DNA of 64,000 nucleotides from Phlegmacium glaucopus (Eukaryota > Basidiomycota > Agaricomycetes > Agaricales > Cortinariaceae), in contig MU130698.1 in assembly GCA_015039465.1 (NCBI GenBank), positions 633,529-697,528 on the forward strand. The letters run 5' to 3'. A program made the position numbers and the translations under genes. Below the pieces are notes generated by a model. It ran no database searches and had not been told where the DNA came from. It worked only from the letters and a program-made list of their open reading frames with translations. Below are positions 11,781 through 23,156 of this stretch, one piece after another; the first letter of the stretch is position 1; the number at the start of each line of letters is the position of its first letter.

Positions 11781-13060
11781 ATGTTATATTATCCAGAAAG
11801 AAGTAATGCTAGAACCAGCAAAAGAGCAGACCTTTTTTCCACTCCACCTGAACTCACAGAAGATGTGCTAGCAGCAATCAGTGCATCTAAAAACCCATTT
11901 GACTTTGCATGAGAAGAATGTAACCCTTTCTTATCATTCACCAACACTATTGAACCACAAACAGAATCCAATCCTTGGACCAATCCATATCCAACCTTGA
12001 AACCAGACAAAGCCATGATGGGATCTACAGCACCAGCCACCAGTTCCCCAAATGAGTTGAACATCAACAAACTGAAACCCTTTGCCGGTGACAGATGCAA
12101 AGTAAAAACATTCCTACAAGAATGCAATATATACTTGACCATCAACAACAAACTGTACAACACAGATGAAGCAAGGATTGCACATCAGAAAAAAATAACC
12201 TTGGCCTGGCTGGCTCTGGCTGCCCTGGCCAGCCCTGGCCAGCCCTGAACATCTTTGGCTAGGTTTAAAAATCTGAAAAAAATGTAACAAATCACAGAAA
12301 TATTTATAGTACCCAATTCCAAAAAAAAGTAAACAATTACATAAGACAGATGCTGAGATATTCAAGATTTTTAAACAATTTAATATCTTGAATATCTCAG
12401 CATCTGTCTTATGTAATTGTTTACCTTTTTTTGGAATTGGGTACTATAAATATTTCTGTGATTTGTTACATTTTTTTCAGATTTTTAAACCTAGCCAAAG
12501 ATGTTCAGGGCTGGCCAGGGCTGGCCAGGGCAGCCAGAGCCAGCCAGGCCAAGGTTATTTTTTTCTGATGCATTCATCCTTTCTTTTATGAATGAAGGAG
12601 AAGTGGGACAATGCAAGGAAACTTGGTTAGACAGCATCACTGACACCCAAGGAAAAATTATCCTTCCAACACTCACCACATTCTTGTCCACTGTAACAAA
12701 CCAGTTTAAAGAAGTGAACTGAACCCAAGACACCTTGCACATGTTGACCCTTCTCAGACAAGGGAAGAGAACAGCTGAAGAAATTGCCATCAAATTCTCT
12801 CTACTTGCTGCGCAAGCCAGACTAGAAGAAAAGACAACTTCAGATAATATCCATCTGATCCATATGTTCTGAAATATCCTGAACCCATCTTTATCCAGGA
12901 AAAAATTACTAGCCGACAATGTACCTACAACTATCAAAGGGTGGAAAGACCAATATTGTGCACCAATACTGATTGGTAGCATGAGAAGAAAGCTTAAAAG
13001 TTGCCATCATGAAAATAAGCAGACTTTGAATTCACTTGCCTGTTTTGGAAGCAGCCCTGA
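11781..13060 (+). pseudogene. Gypsy-type gag remnant, broken by stops and a MITE
   Basis: From the ATG at 11781 a frame can be followed in pieces: an N-terminal segment, then INKLKPFAGDRCKVKTFLQ and YLTINNKLYNTDEARIAF typical of basidiomycete Gypsy gag, then ILSFMNEGEVGQ, TAEEIAIKFSLLAAQARL and VPTTIKGWKDQY. The 388 bp palindrome at 12183-12570 is inserted inside the codons for ...EARIA/FILSF; removing it restores the frame. In-frame TGA codons occur at 11910-11912, 12720-12722 and 12870-12872. No protease, reverse transcriptase or integrase follows, so only gag survives. Assignment to Gypsy gag is by likeness of the motif string, not by alignment. Confidence 0.6.
12183..12570. mobile_element. 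Fold-back MITE: 388 bp near-perfect palindrome inside gag
   Basis: Two arms of about 187 bp (12183-12369 and 12384-12570) are nearly exact reverse complements around a 14 bp centre. Tips are CATCAGAAAAAAATAACC and its complement. Flanks read ATTG-CA before and CA-TTC after, consistent with a 2 bp (or, if the tip is drawn shorter, up to 4 bp TGCA) target duplication. It has no coding capacity. A transcript through it would form a very long hairpin. Confidence 0.85.
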
Positions 13061-14540
13061 ATTGTGTTCCTGGTCAACAAATCATTCATTTGACATTATT
13101 ATCCTCATTGCTCATCATATTCTCAATGTCTCACACTATGCTCTCCATCATTTACACTATTGACATGCTCCTAAACATCTACCCATCCATTTGTTCCTTG
13201 GCTAGTGATACAACAAAGTGATCAATCTACTATTTGCATTGGTCATCAGCTTGCATTTGATTGTATCTTTGGCCCATCATTTCAAGAACAGCCCATTTAT
13301 GGATGCATCAGCTACATCTCTCATTATGTAAAAGGCTTTGTCATTGTTGTTGTGGCTATGGACCCACAAGTCTTCCCCTCAGCTATCTACCTTGCCATAC
13401 CTTGCTCCTGGATCACACTCAGTCCCCTATCCTCAATTATCTACCTCTTATCTTATCATTCACTGCCAAAACCAACATTCATGTGGTACCTGAAGCCTTC
13501 CCACCCTCTTTATGACAATTTAGGAAGTCCAGGAGGATCACAACTAAGCAGGAATTGCAGATGAATCAGCAGCAGAGGATTATTCTTGCAGTGTGTCAAG
13601 TGTTATCAAGGCTGCGCAACATGGGATCATGGGCAAGTAGTATTTTCTTGGGAACAAGGCTGCACCTTTCAAGTGTTGACTCAGGACCTTTCACATTTTT
13701 GACATGACCACACGCCTATGGAGTTGAGATATTTTTGCTATTGGACTATGTACACTGCCTTCTTTTCTTTTCTCTCACACTTTGACACTTTACAGATTTT
13801 TTTTATTGTTCCTTCTTCTTTTCCATTGTTCTTTTCTTCTCACAGCTGTCCTCTCTTTATCTTTCTTCCTTTGACAGCATGTACTTCTTTCTTTTTATTG
13901 TTCTACATAGTCTCATCCTTAGGGTATAAATACTCCTCTTTTGTACCAGGATAGGTAGTTTCTCCCAATTCATTCTTAGTCCCCTACAGTCATCATCTCA
14001 GTGGAGTTCCAGTGAATTCCTCCCTCAAGTTCGCTTTTTCAGCCTTTTATATGTTACTGTCCTATACTGTCTACTGCTATAGTCTTACTGAAGACTCTTT
14101 CTTACCCATCCTCATCCTCATCCTCTACCTCAGTCACCTTCCAAAATCTTCATCCTCATCCTCCTCTACTCTCTTCTAACCAAGTGTGCTTACTAGTCTC
14201 TGGTTATACCTTCCCTAAATGAACACAGGGAGATATTCTGACCTAAAGTCTGGTCCAGTTCCCTCTGGTTGGTGTTTTATAACAACACAAACAACAATTT
14301 ATAATGCTTGTAGTATATATGTAGGTGTAAGGTGGTTATCAAAGATAACCATCTTGGAATTCAACTTCATACTGGGTCCCTACTGCCTCTAATATCTATG
14401 TTCTTTCTTCAACAGCTGGGAATTGCATGTTTTCAAATAAAAGGGGAATAGCAACCCATGATAAGTCTGAAAGGGGTTTGTGTTCTTCCAGAATGTCATC
14501 AGTTATTGTGCATGAATTCAAGAGTTGGTAAAGCAGATAA
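13061..14540. other. No intact gene; repeat-like, pyrimidine-rich DNA
   Basis: Chance frames only. From about 13595 the sequence has an LTR-like look: a TGTTATCAAGG start near 13601, a TATA-like GGGTATAAATACTCC at 13920-13935 and an ATCCTCATCCTC-rich stretch (14107-14170), which would suit the 3' LTR of the gag-bearing element. No target duplication was found, so this is not called as an LTR. Confidence 0.3.
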
Positions 14541-15118
14541 TATTACATTCCGTTATACATGACTCTGGTCCAGCTCCGTTGGAGTTATCTCCGGTACTCC
14601 ATACTCCATTCCAGTACCTTTCCATGTTTCCAGTTCTACTCCTCCTACGTCCAACTCCGAGACTTCTCCGTATCATTCTGACTCTTCCAACAATACTCCA
14701 AACCCATTACCACACCTTCACCATAACAACTATTTCTTTGTCATCACTTTCCCACTATCAGTCAGCACACCAGCTATGGATTATTCACCCCAAGAATGCA
14801 GGACTTTCCGGGAGCAGAACACAGCACTTTATATTTATATTTTATATTTCAGATGCTATTCCTTTTATTATTTAAGTACTCGAAACTTGTATGTTTTCCT
14901 CAGTTCAAATATCAACATAGTTTCCTCCTCTTGATCGTCCTCTAAGTCACTGAGGTCTTCCGTCTTTCCGTTCTCTTCCGGTTCCAAAATCAGGACATTG
15001 TAGGAGCTGGGTGGCACAGCACATACGCTGAGGCCAAAGTCCTTTCCATTACTTGTTCTGGTTCTGTTCCATCTGATCCAGTGTTACTCCGATGTTATCC
15101 CTTTGTCTAAACTTAACA
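14541..15118 (-). mobile_element. Solo LTR (copy B), 578 bp, with 5 bp TSD GATAA
   Basis: Same family as copy A, on the minus strand, reading TGTTAAGTTTAGAC from 15118 and ending ...GGAATGTAATA at 14541 (the final CA has become TA). Perfect GATAA at 14536-14540 and 15119-15123. It shows the uninterrupted LTR and so defines where the two hAT elements entered copy A. Confidence 0.92.
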
Positions 15119-15880
15119 GATAACCAATTTGTTGGGTTGTTAAAGCAATATATGGAAAGGTTGTCAGGGGATAACCCTGAGGTATATACCATATTTACTG
15201 TTTATATTTTATCCTCATTTCGACTTGCTTACATACTTATTTGCTACTGTTTGGCTACCACCTTATTTCAAGTAGTAGTCAGTAATTACTGTGGAACCCC
15301 CTACTTTGCTAGCTTTTTGCTACTGTCACCTAGTCTTTATAGACTGTCTACTCTCCCTAGAATCTCATCTCCTCTTATATGTAGGTTGCCCTAACACATT
15401 CACCAGCAAATACCACAATGATAGTGGTCTCTTTTTCTCACACTATAGCTCAGAAAATGGTATAAGAACCTTGTTCTCAATACTGAGAACTTGGAAAGGT
15501 ATTTTTGCACAAGATAATCCTATGTGGGAGCCATAGAGGGGGCAATCTACATCCTCTGATTTCCTGAGTTTAAAGCAAGCCCAGCAGGATGGCCTGCAAA
15601 GGTGTACATTGGACTGCAAAAGGGGGCTTGTGCCAAGCCTACTGATATTGTGACAAAATGCAGAATGGCCAACAAAATGTTTAAACTCAGATACACACAT
15701 ATATTTAGTTATGTAGGGCCACACTTGGAGTTTCAAGTTGTGACTTGTGTGTGTGACCCACATGTGACAACTAGTCCAAACACCAGACCCCATCAATGAA
15801 AGAAAATGTAGCCTTGTAGCTGAAAGTTTACAAACACTAGATCTGACTGTTCCATCACTTTCACATGGGCAGTTCAAATG
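15119..15880. other. No gene; possible small LTR-like unit
   Basis: 15131-15394 begins TGTTGGG and ends CCCTAACA, with a TATA-like stretch near 15180, but its flanks do not match, so a solo LTR cannot be asserted. The 172-codon minus frame at 15443-15961 has no family likeness. Confidence 0.25.
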
Positions 15881-16045
15881 TAGGACCCCTGAAAGTTCCA
15901 TTGGAACACAGATCCAAAAAGTCAAAATTTTCCAAAATTTTATCTGGACAGTTTTGGGCAATTTCTATCTGGATGGCAGATCTGGGTCCAGGTATGGGCA
16001 ATTCTTATCCAGACATGGATCTGGGTTACCCAAAATCACTATTTT
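15881..16045. repeat. One-ended relic of a hAT-like MITE (TAGGACCCCTGAAAGT family, copy 2)
   Basis: Begins with the same 16 bases as 3716 and contains repeated ATCTGGA(C/T)-type words, but no matching right end or duplication. Confidence 0.4.
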
Positions 16046-16079
16046 CACTTTTTTTCACTTTAAAATGCCTATTACACAT

Positions 16080-16315
16080 GCTACATGCATCTCATAGGTG
16101 AACTACATTAAGATTCCACAAAAATACAGCAAATCTTGCCCATTTCGAGGCCCAGCTAAGCTCGTCCTCTGCTGGTTTTTTCCTTCCAGCAAGAGCTTTC
16201 AAAGCTTCAAGAACTGTCTTGCTGTTACCTCTGATATCTGGCTCATCATGGATTTTGAGGAAGTCTGGTGATGATGTGGGGTATGAGATGTGAACAGGAG
16301 ATGAAAACTCTAGAT
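16080..16315 (-). other. Coding-like fragment, unidentified
   Basis: On the minus strand an open stretch reads SYPTSSPDFLKIHDEP, then DIRGNSKTVLEALKALAG, then RKKPAEDELSWASKWA, before a stop. Its composition is protein-like rather than random, but it has no start and no recognised domain. It could be the C-terminal end of a decayed transposon or host gene. Confidence 0.25.
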
Positions 16316-16326
16316 TACAGAACTAG

Positions 16327-17301
16327 GGATGCCAAAGTTCAGTTCAGTTCAGTTCAGTTCAGGACCCATTTTCTCAGAACCAGAACCAGAACCAGTTAAA
16401 AATAGACTTTTGTTAGGATATCACCAATTTGACAAGAAATTCTCATTTTAAATTTTATTTTCTAAAATTACATCTTATTTCTTAGAAATAAATATCTCTT
16501 GAAATTTGAGGCCAGAAGTTTGTAGTATTGGTGTTATAACTATGACATCACTAAAAGTAAATATGAAAAGAAAAAATACCACTAAATCTTTTTTTTTTTT
16601 AATCTTTGTTTATTGTCCTTTGTAGTGGGCCATATGGTAGACATATACTGTAAATGTAACTACTGGGGTATACTACTTGGCCAGGATGGCTGTGAACCAA
16701 TCAACTGCTATGAGAAATGCATAGCATGACTCAAAGCAGGGTATCCGCATGAAATAATGATTGTAACAATAAGATGATGTGCTGGAGTAATATAGATTAT
16801 GTTGTTATGGTAATGGTTGGCTATTGTTGTGCATCTGCAGTAATTGCTTCCTGAATAGTGCCAAATTGCCCGCTGTGTCCTATAAACTTGAATAAATGTG
16901 GGAAAAGTTCTGGGGTGGATAGGAGTTTGTTGAGGTTACTAAATAATTTTGCCAACTAGTGACAACTTTGAATTGGATTCTTGCAATAGGAGTATATTAA
17001 TATTAATAAAACCTGAAGTTATAAAGTAAATGAGACATATTATTGATTATGTACTATGCCAGACCAGAAAATGATGTACTCTGATTGGAAATATATTGTG
17101 TTGGTGACTTGAATAAATATTCTCATTACAGATACAGGTATATTGTGCCATTTAACCTGTAAAATAATGCAAATAAGTAAATATATTACTTAAATGTTTG
17201 CCTTGGGATATAGTGGTTCAGAATGGTTTGAACCAGTTCAGAACCAGTTCTCAGATTTCTGGCCAATCAAGAACCAGAACCAGAACCAGATGGCTGAGGC
17301 T

Positions 17302-17333
<32 letters not shown>

Positions 17334-17400
17334 TGGCTGAGGCTGAACCAGAACCAGAACTGAACTAGAAACTTGATTTGGTTTGGTTGGTTCTGGTTCT
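16327..17400. mobile_element. Decayed hAT-type MITE related to the 4900-5751 element
   Basis: Left end TAGGGATGCCAAAGTTCAG matches the tip of the 4900 element (TAGTGATGCCAAAGTTC) with one change, followed by GTTCAGTTCAG runs and GAACCAGAACC words. The right side (17215-17400) again has dense GAACCAGAACC/GGTTCTGGTTC words, but the tip is altered and I found no 8 bp duplication. Confidence 0.6.
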
Positions 17401-17699
17401 ATGCATCAGTGGTTCCGGGTTCGGGCCACATAGCAATGGTCTCTTAAAATATACCCTTCACCAAAAAATATATTGTCACATATTTCTGTACTGTTACATA
17501 CCGTTATGTACCCTAAGGCTGACTGTTCATAGTATCATACTGCTTCATAGGGCCGCTCCCATGGATCTCATTAAATAAAATTTCTTCTAAGTTAAAAAAG
17601 CCAACCCCAAATAAAGCCCATGCACAATGTTGATTTTTATATTTGGTAATTTCGGTCACAATGCACAACATCACACACCCTCTTCATCTCTCACCACCA

Positions 17700-17830
17700 C
17701 CATGTCCAGTGATGGCCATCACCACCTGCCAACCACCACCACCACTCGCTAACTGCCACCACTCACTAACTGCCACCACTCACTAACTGCCACCACTCAC
17801 TAACTGCCACCACTCACTAACCACCAGTGA
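17700..17830 (-). repeat. CCACCACTCACTAACTG minisatellite
   Basis: Five or so 17 bp units, reverse complement of the arrays at 5875-5964 and 10908-10990. The adjoining sequence to about 18060 shares short stretches with 10995-11070, so both may be parts of one older repeat. Confidence 0.7.
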
Positions 17831-18865
17831 CCTGTGACATATTTCAAATTTTGGCCAAGGTAAAAATTTGTCCAGGCTTCATCTCCTCAAAGTCTCCATA
17901 AATACTCAATTTGAATTTTGAATTTTTGAGGGAATGGTTTTCAACCATCAGCCACTCCCAATGTGACCAGGGACAAACACTCAATTTTGTCCACAACCAA
18001 AGGCTCTGTGATGTGTGATGGATGAACTAATTGAAATGGTACAGCAGTCAGGGTTTTCCATGATCTGGGATGTGTTTTATGCCTCCAGGGGATGTGAGGA
18101 ATTGAAATTTGGTTGCACAAGACCACATCTAATCACATGTTATGTAGGCTAATGAGCACATCTGCATGTGTTTTTTCTGTGGCTCAAATTAGAGCTCATT
18201 CAGGCATCAAACTGGCATAAAGGCTTGATGATCATGACTTTTAGCATTATCTCCTGGATTTGGGTTGACCAAATCTGAAAAAATATAATTTGTGTGGTAG
18301 AAACATGCTTCTCACATTGCAAAACACTGCATTCCAAGCACAATTTTGCAACTTTGTTCAAGCCAGATCCAGTGGAAAACATTACAAAAACGGACTGCAC
18401 AAGAATTGTGGCCAGAAAGTTGAGCCTTGAGACGAAACTTGGATTACACTTTTCTGGATGAAAGGATGAGAGGACCACAACAACTACAAACAAAATCTGT
18501 TTGGCAGGCTCCACAACTTTAACCCATATTCACACCACGTGACAGGTGGCGGTCGCTCTCGCCTTCAACATGCATAGCTGAGGGTGGATCAAACACGGGC
18601 GAAATAGATGGCGAAGGCTCGTCTGCATCGCATCCAGGGTTGCCCATTCCCACCACCGACCCGCCTCAAAATTTAATCACGTCTCCAACTAAAGAATCTA
18701 CTACTAGACATAAACGGTCAATGGCCTCTCTTTTCTTCTTCTCTGCTCTTAATCATCGTGCACAACATTATACACAACAATTGGACTAGAGAAAAACTAC
18801 CAAAGAGTCCCCAGATTCATGCCTGCTACCTACCCTGGTCCTCTTTCTAACTCTCCTATCTAGAT
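17831..18865. other. No gene seen
   Basis: Only chance frames. 17840-18060 contains short matches to the repeat at 10995-11070. The final part (18540-18865) has a CT-rich, promoter-like composition ahead of the decayed gene that follows. Confidence 0.4.
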
Positions 18866-20981
18866 AATTTGGGAGGTCCTCGAGGATACCCCTTCTGCCC
18901 ACGTTACCTCTATCCCCACCCAAATTCCGCACCGCGTCTGCCGCTGGTGCTGGTCCTCTTTCTCAAGATCTAACCCAGTCAAACGCCGAAGAATCCAAAA
19001 ACAGCAGCAGCAGCAGCAGCTCAACCTAGGCACATTAGAGGTTGGTAGTACGAGTTCAAGTGGAGAAGCAGGGAAATCTCGAATTTATTGTTCATACACA
19101 AGATTTGGATGTTTCTAATCCATTTAAAGTAGGGTCCAGGCTATCCTTCAATCCACAAAACACGTTGAAAGACGCGGAGGAAGCTTCGTCACTGCTGCGG
19201 GTCACAACTTCATCGTCACGATTAATGCGAATTGTATGTCTCTTTATATTCTTTTGTCTGCTTGATTCAATTATAATTGAATGCCAGTGGGAGAAGAGGG
19301 AGCCGAGCGTTTGGTAAATCATGTTTCACAATCAATGGTGTGCATTCAAGGTCGATTTCATCCTTATCTTACAATTGATGGTTTACTCAGAATTCGCTAC
19401 TGAGCCAGCTCAGCAAGGTAAGATCCAGGCTATTTACATCCTATTTGATATCAAGAAATCTCGCAGTTAAAGGTCGTGGATCTCCACTGTGGATACCAGA
19501 ACTAAATCTGAATCTTCCGATTCGGTATCAACGGACAGGAGTCACCATTGGCGACGTGGGCATTATCGCAGTTTCGACTTCTTTTTCAACATATGCTTAC
19601 CCCATGACCATCCTGTTAATCAAGATGGTGTGCCAAATGGATACACCCCGATGAATCCATCACTGCTGTCTCGTGACATTTGCACCCACTGGGATTCAGC
19701 TCAGATAGCTACCTTGCCAGCGCATCAATAGAAAGATCCTACCATGACAGAGGGTCCTCGTACGTAGAAATAGCTGTCACATTTGCAGTGATATTGTACT
19801 AATCCCTTGCCGGGGACCCTGGGTTAACTTTCGAATCATCAGCTTCCAAAGGGGCTGTACTCACCATGCCTCATGGTGCAAGCTCGGACGATCTGAGAAA
19901 CATTGTGGGATTCCGAAGATACCTCTCCGATCATATTGAGAACTGGTATAGAGTCGTCAACGGGGACCGCGGATGCGAGATCAAAAATGGCAACCTTCGC
20001 CTCGTCATAGGCTGCGACAAAGCCATTGATTGGGGAATGGCAACCTTTGCAAAATCAACGATTCGGGGAGAATCAGTCCTCCTCAAATTTCGACCCTCAG
20101 GAAATGATAACCAGTGTCATTTTGTGCGAACACAATACGAACCTTCGGGACGACATCTGGGATAGATTGATGACTGAAATCGAATCCGGTGGAATCGATA
20201 CTGCGGATAGTCGAGACACCCAGGACAATCATTCTTCATCCTCAAGCTTTCCGACCGGATCTTCGTCGAACATGTTCGACGCAGGTTGAAGTTCGGTTTC
20301 AGCTGGAAGTAGCATGGAAAAAGCTCTTTCCCTTGCGCCCACTAACAAAGTCTCCCGCGCAAGAACGATGCAGCATGTGTATATCTCCGACGTCGAAACA
20401 ACAATGGTGAGCACCAGTTCCACACTGGGATTTGTAACGTTCGGCACTGACCTGCTTTCAAGTCCGTTCATCCGTCAAGCACCATTAATAAGATGGCATT
20501 AAACTCTGTAAACCGTCCTGTTCTATTCTGAGTATTACAACTGCGTTTTTTTCTTTTTTTTCTTTTTTTTCTAATGCAGGTCAAAGATCTGTTTCCTGAG
20601 GCAAGAATGATTGTCACAGACGACTGGGATTGGACATCTGTTCTGACAGACGTAATGATTCTTGCTCACTTAATCTTGATTTTTGTTTATATTGACAAAA
20701 TTTTATGCATTGATAAGGATGACTTAAGTCTTCCTCAGAGCGATGAGCTTCTTTCTCGAATCATAAACCCGCATACCCTTCAGATCTGCGAAGAAAACGG
20801 TCCGTGATCAAATTTTCCCCTCAGGTCCATTGTTTCCTTATATTCTAGTCGTCCTAAAGGTGTTATTTTCTTTGCACCAAACGTAGTCAGGGCTGATCTC
20901 TCTACCTCTTCTCCAACACACGCCAAAATAAAGTTCGAGCAATCAGGCCCATCTGCACTCGACGCTTCTGACGATTCGTAG
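18866..20981 (+). pseudogene. Decayed member of an Agaricomycete-specific family of unknown function
   Basis: Pieces of one protein lie in order but in different frames: LWIPELNLNLPIRYQRTGV then TIGDVGIIA (about 19479-19572), SFDFFFNICLPHDHPVNQ (from 19569, shifted), SYLASASIERSY (19708), TMPHGASSDDLRNIVGFRR ... GMATFAKSTIRGE (19865-20075), LRDDIWDRLMTE (20148, shifted again), VKDLFPEARMIVTDDWDW (20580), DDLSLPQSDELLSRII (20720) and a final exon ending at 20979-20981. I recognise the string (SPLWIPE..NLP..YQR.G..IGDVG and MPHGA...LGNI..F) from many mushroom genomes, where it is annotated as hypothetical. At least three frame changes are not explained by GT-AG introns. A (CAG)6 run at 18999-19020 lies upstream. 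Function unknown. Confidence 0.6.
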
Positions 20982-22565
20982 GGTTCCTCTCTAGATGGGA
21001 CGACCCCCGAGAAATTCTCGCGATATCTGATAGACCGGGAACTGGAAGGCTAAGGTCTTCTAGAAATCGCTGAGTGATTAGGTGACCATAACATTACGAT
21101 ATCATTAATTAATGCGTAACATCCCATCCCAAGAGCGAGTGTATTGTGATGCATTACCACGGTTTTGTTTTAATACATTGACTATCTGAACTATAAGCAG
21201 TTGAAAGGTCTTGGGTCCCTGAAAGAGGAGCACGAGAATTGAGATGTGAATTAGACCCGTAAGTACACACAGTGAAGAGATACACCGAGCTCAGAGAATA
21301 ATCGCGCCGGCCGCTATCAAAAGGACACTAGATGGGAGACATTTTAGGGATTCGTAACGTCTAATATAGGGATACCAGCGGGCTTAGGAACCTCGTCAGG
21401 ACTTTAGGTGCGATCTTCAAACACTGTATGACAGGCTCTCGCAACACTGCACAGCTAGAATGTCAGGCGATAAGGAGAGCATTGTGGCATTAGACGCACT
21501 GTTGTGAGATTGCGAGGAGGCTAGCATTTCAGCGAGACTATTCCAGAATGGTGGCTTGCCAGATATCATCCTTGATGTTATAAATGATACATATAAGTAA
21601 TCTGGACTTGTGCATAGGGACCCTAGATCCCACGCCGATAATAACTCCTCGATCCAGTGCTGCATTCTGTGAGATAAGAAGACGGGAGGTCCAGTGCTTG
21701 AGGCAAGGAGATAAATTACACATTTAATTTTGCATGTCCCAAAGATAACCAATTCCCCCATCACTGTCATTCATGATATCATGCGCGAGGTCTTTGTAGT
21801 CAGTAAGTGTTCCGTTATATAAGCCATATCCATCCACTATCGATTGAAAGTCGACATAGAACGGTGGAGTCATGTACACATGAACTTTTCCCTTCTTCAA
21901 AACTCACCGAATTGTCCAGACTAGCACTATGTAAACACCAAAATAGCACCCGAACCCCGAAGCCACAGCAATGTTCTTGTTGTGCGCGGGAGGTCCTCGA
22001 ATGGATGCATGGAATGGTGGAAGGGATATGGTTGCCGAGACAGAATTGACAAGAGGCATGCTAAGGGATGCGGCAATGCCCCGGAATAGCCATACCGAGC
22101 ATGCAACAAGGAATCGCATCAGGATGAAGGCTGGTAATGCCCACAAGTTGTGGCTAGCCATGTTGCAGTTCTGGCCATCCAAAGAAGATCATTATAAAGG
22201 ATAGCATGGTATAAGCATGCAGGCAGACTCGGAGAGATCAAGGTGAGAATTATAAGCGTGGAGAATGGAGAATGGCGAAGGCGGTGGAAAGGTCGTACAA
22301 CCTGTACAAGATGAGGGTACTGGTATATAAAAACCCAGATTGAGTTGCTGACCTCAAATTACACTCAAACAAAGCCGACTTATAGTTTGATTTCAAGTTT
22401 CGGATCTGAGGTTTACAAATTGTAGGTTAAATGCAAACGAAGCTCGGAGCTGGAAACGTCTTCGAGTGAGGTGAGCCAACTAGTGCATCAGTTCGTGATC
22501 ACATTCCTCCTTCGTATAGAAAACCTCTAACCACCGTGGCTTCTCCTCAAAAATCTCTATAATCA
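20982..22565. other. No confirmed gene; possible decayed gene on minus strand at 21417-22182
   Basis: Minus-strand pieces MASHNLWALPAFILM, KDLAHDIMNDSDGGIGYL and IIYNIKDDIWQATILE look protein-like and could be exons of one gene, but stops separate them and I recognise no family. The rest has only chance frames. Confidence 0.3.
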
Positions 22566-22686
22566 GAGGGTGTGTTTTACAGGATTGAAGCATAGTCGAC
22601 GTGGGACGTGGGAGGTGGCAATTTAAGACTCAACTGCCACCACCGAAGGAGAGGATGACAATTGTGGGTTATATATTTGTTCAAGA
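22566..22686 (+). pseudogene. Truncated C-terminal end of a DUF6699 gene
   Basis: Nucleotide match to the last about 110 bp of the DUF6699 gene at 27132-27242, including the stop region. Nothing upstream of 22566 matches, so this is the piece carried along by the duplication. It has no start and is not a gene. Confidence 0.7.
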
Positions 22687-23156
22687 ATTTTGCCGTTTCC
22701 TCATCATTCTCATTGTGTGTCCTCTAGGATTGAACACTTTTCCTTTGATCCATCGTCTACGATAAATTATGATGTCTTGCTTGTATGATAATAACAATTA
22801 CTTCAGATGAATGGAAGGTGGCCCAGAGTGCCGCACAAGACCTTTCCGCCAACAGGCAAGTATACTGAATGGTTACCCATTCAGTACAACGGCACTATAT
22901 ATGGTGGTGAGCTCCGGCTTACAATGAATTCATGGTCAATTTGGATTAACATCAGAACTAAAGCAAATGCCTGAAATAATTCTTATATACGCAAGTACAA
23001 AATTCGGGATAGAACGGGCGACTGGCGATTTATATCCATCCTCCTTCGATCCTCCTTTTATATGCTACACAAGCTCAAGACTGAGAATGACACCCCCTGG
23101 ACACCCTACCACCATACACCGACACAAGTACCCGTATAATTCCATAAACCAAATGC

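Noticed and set aside
15443..15961. 172-codon minus-strand frame
   Set aside because: It runs across the start of a repeat (15881), has irregular composition and no recognised motif.
16327..17400. Complete hAT MITE with TSD
   Set aside because: The left tip is clear, but the right tip is altered and no 8 bp duplication could be matched, so it is listed as decayed only.
5875..17830. Minisatellite units as a CRISPR-like array
   Set aside because: Units are contiguous with no unique spacers, and the genome is eukaryotic.
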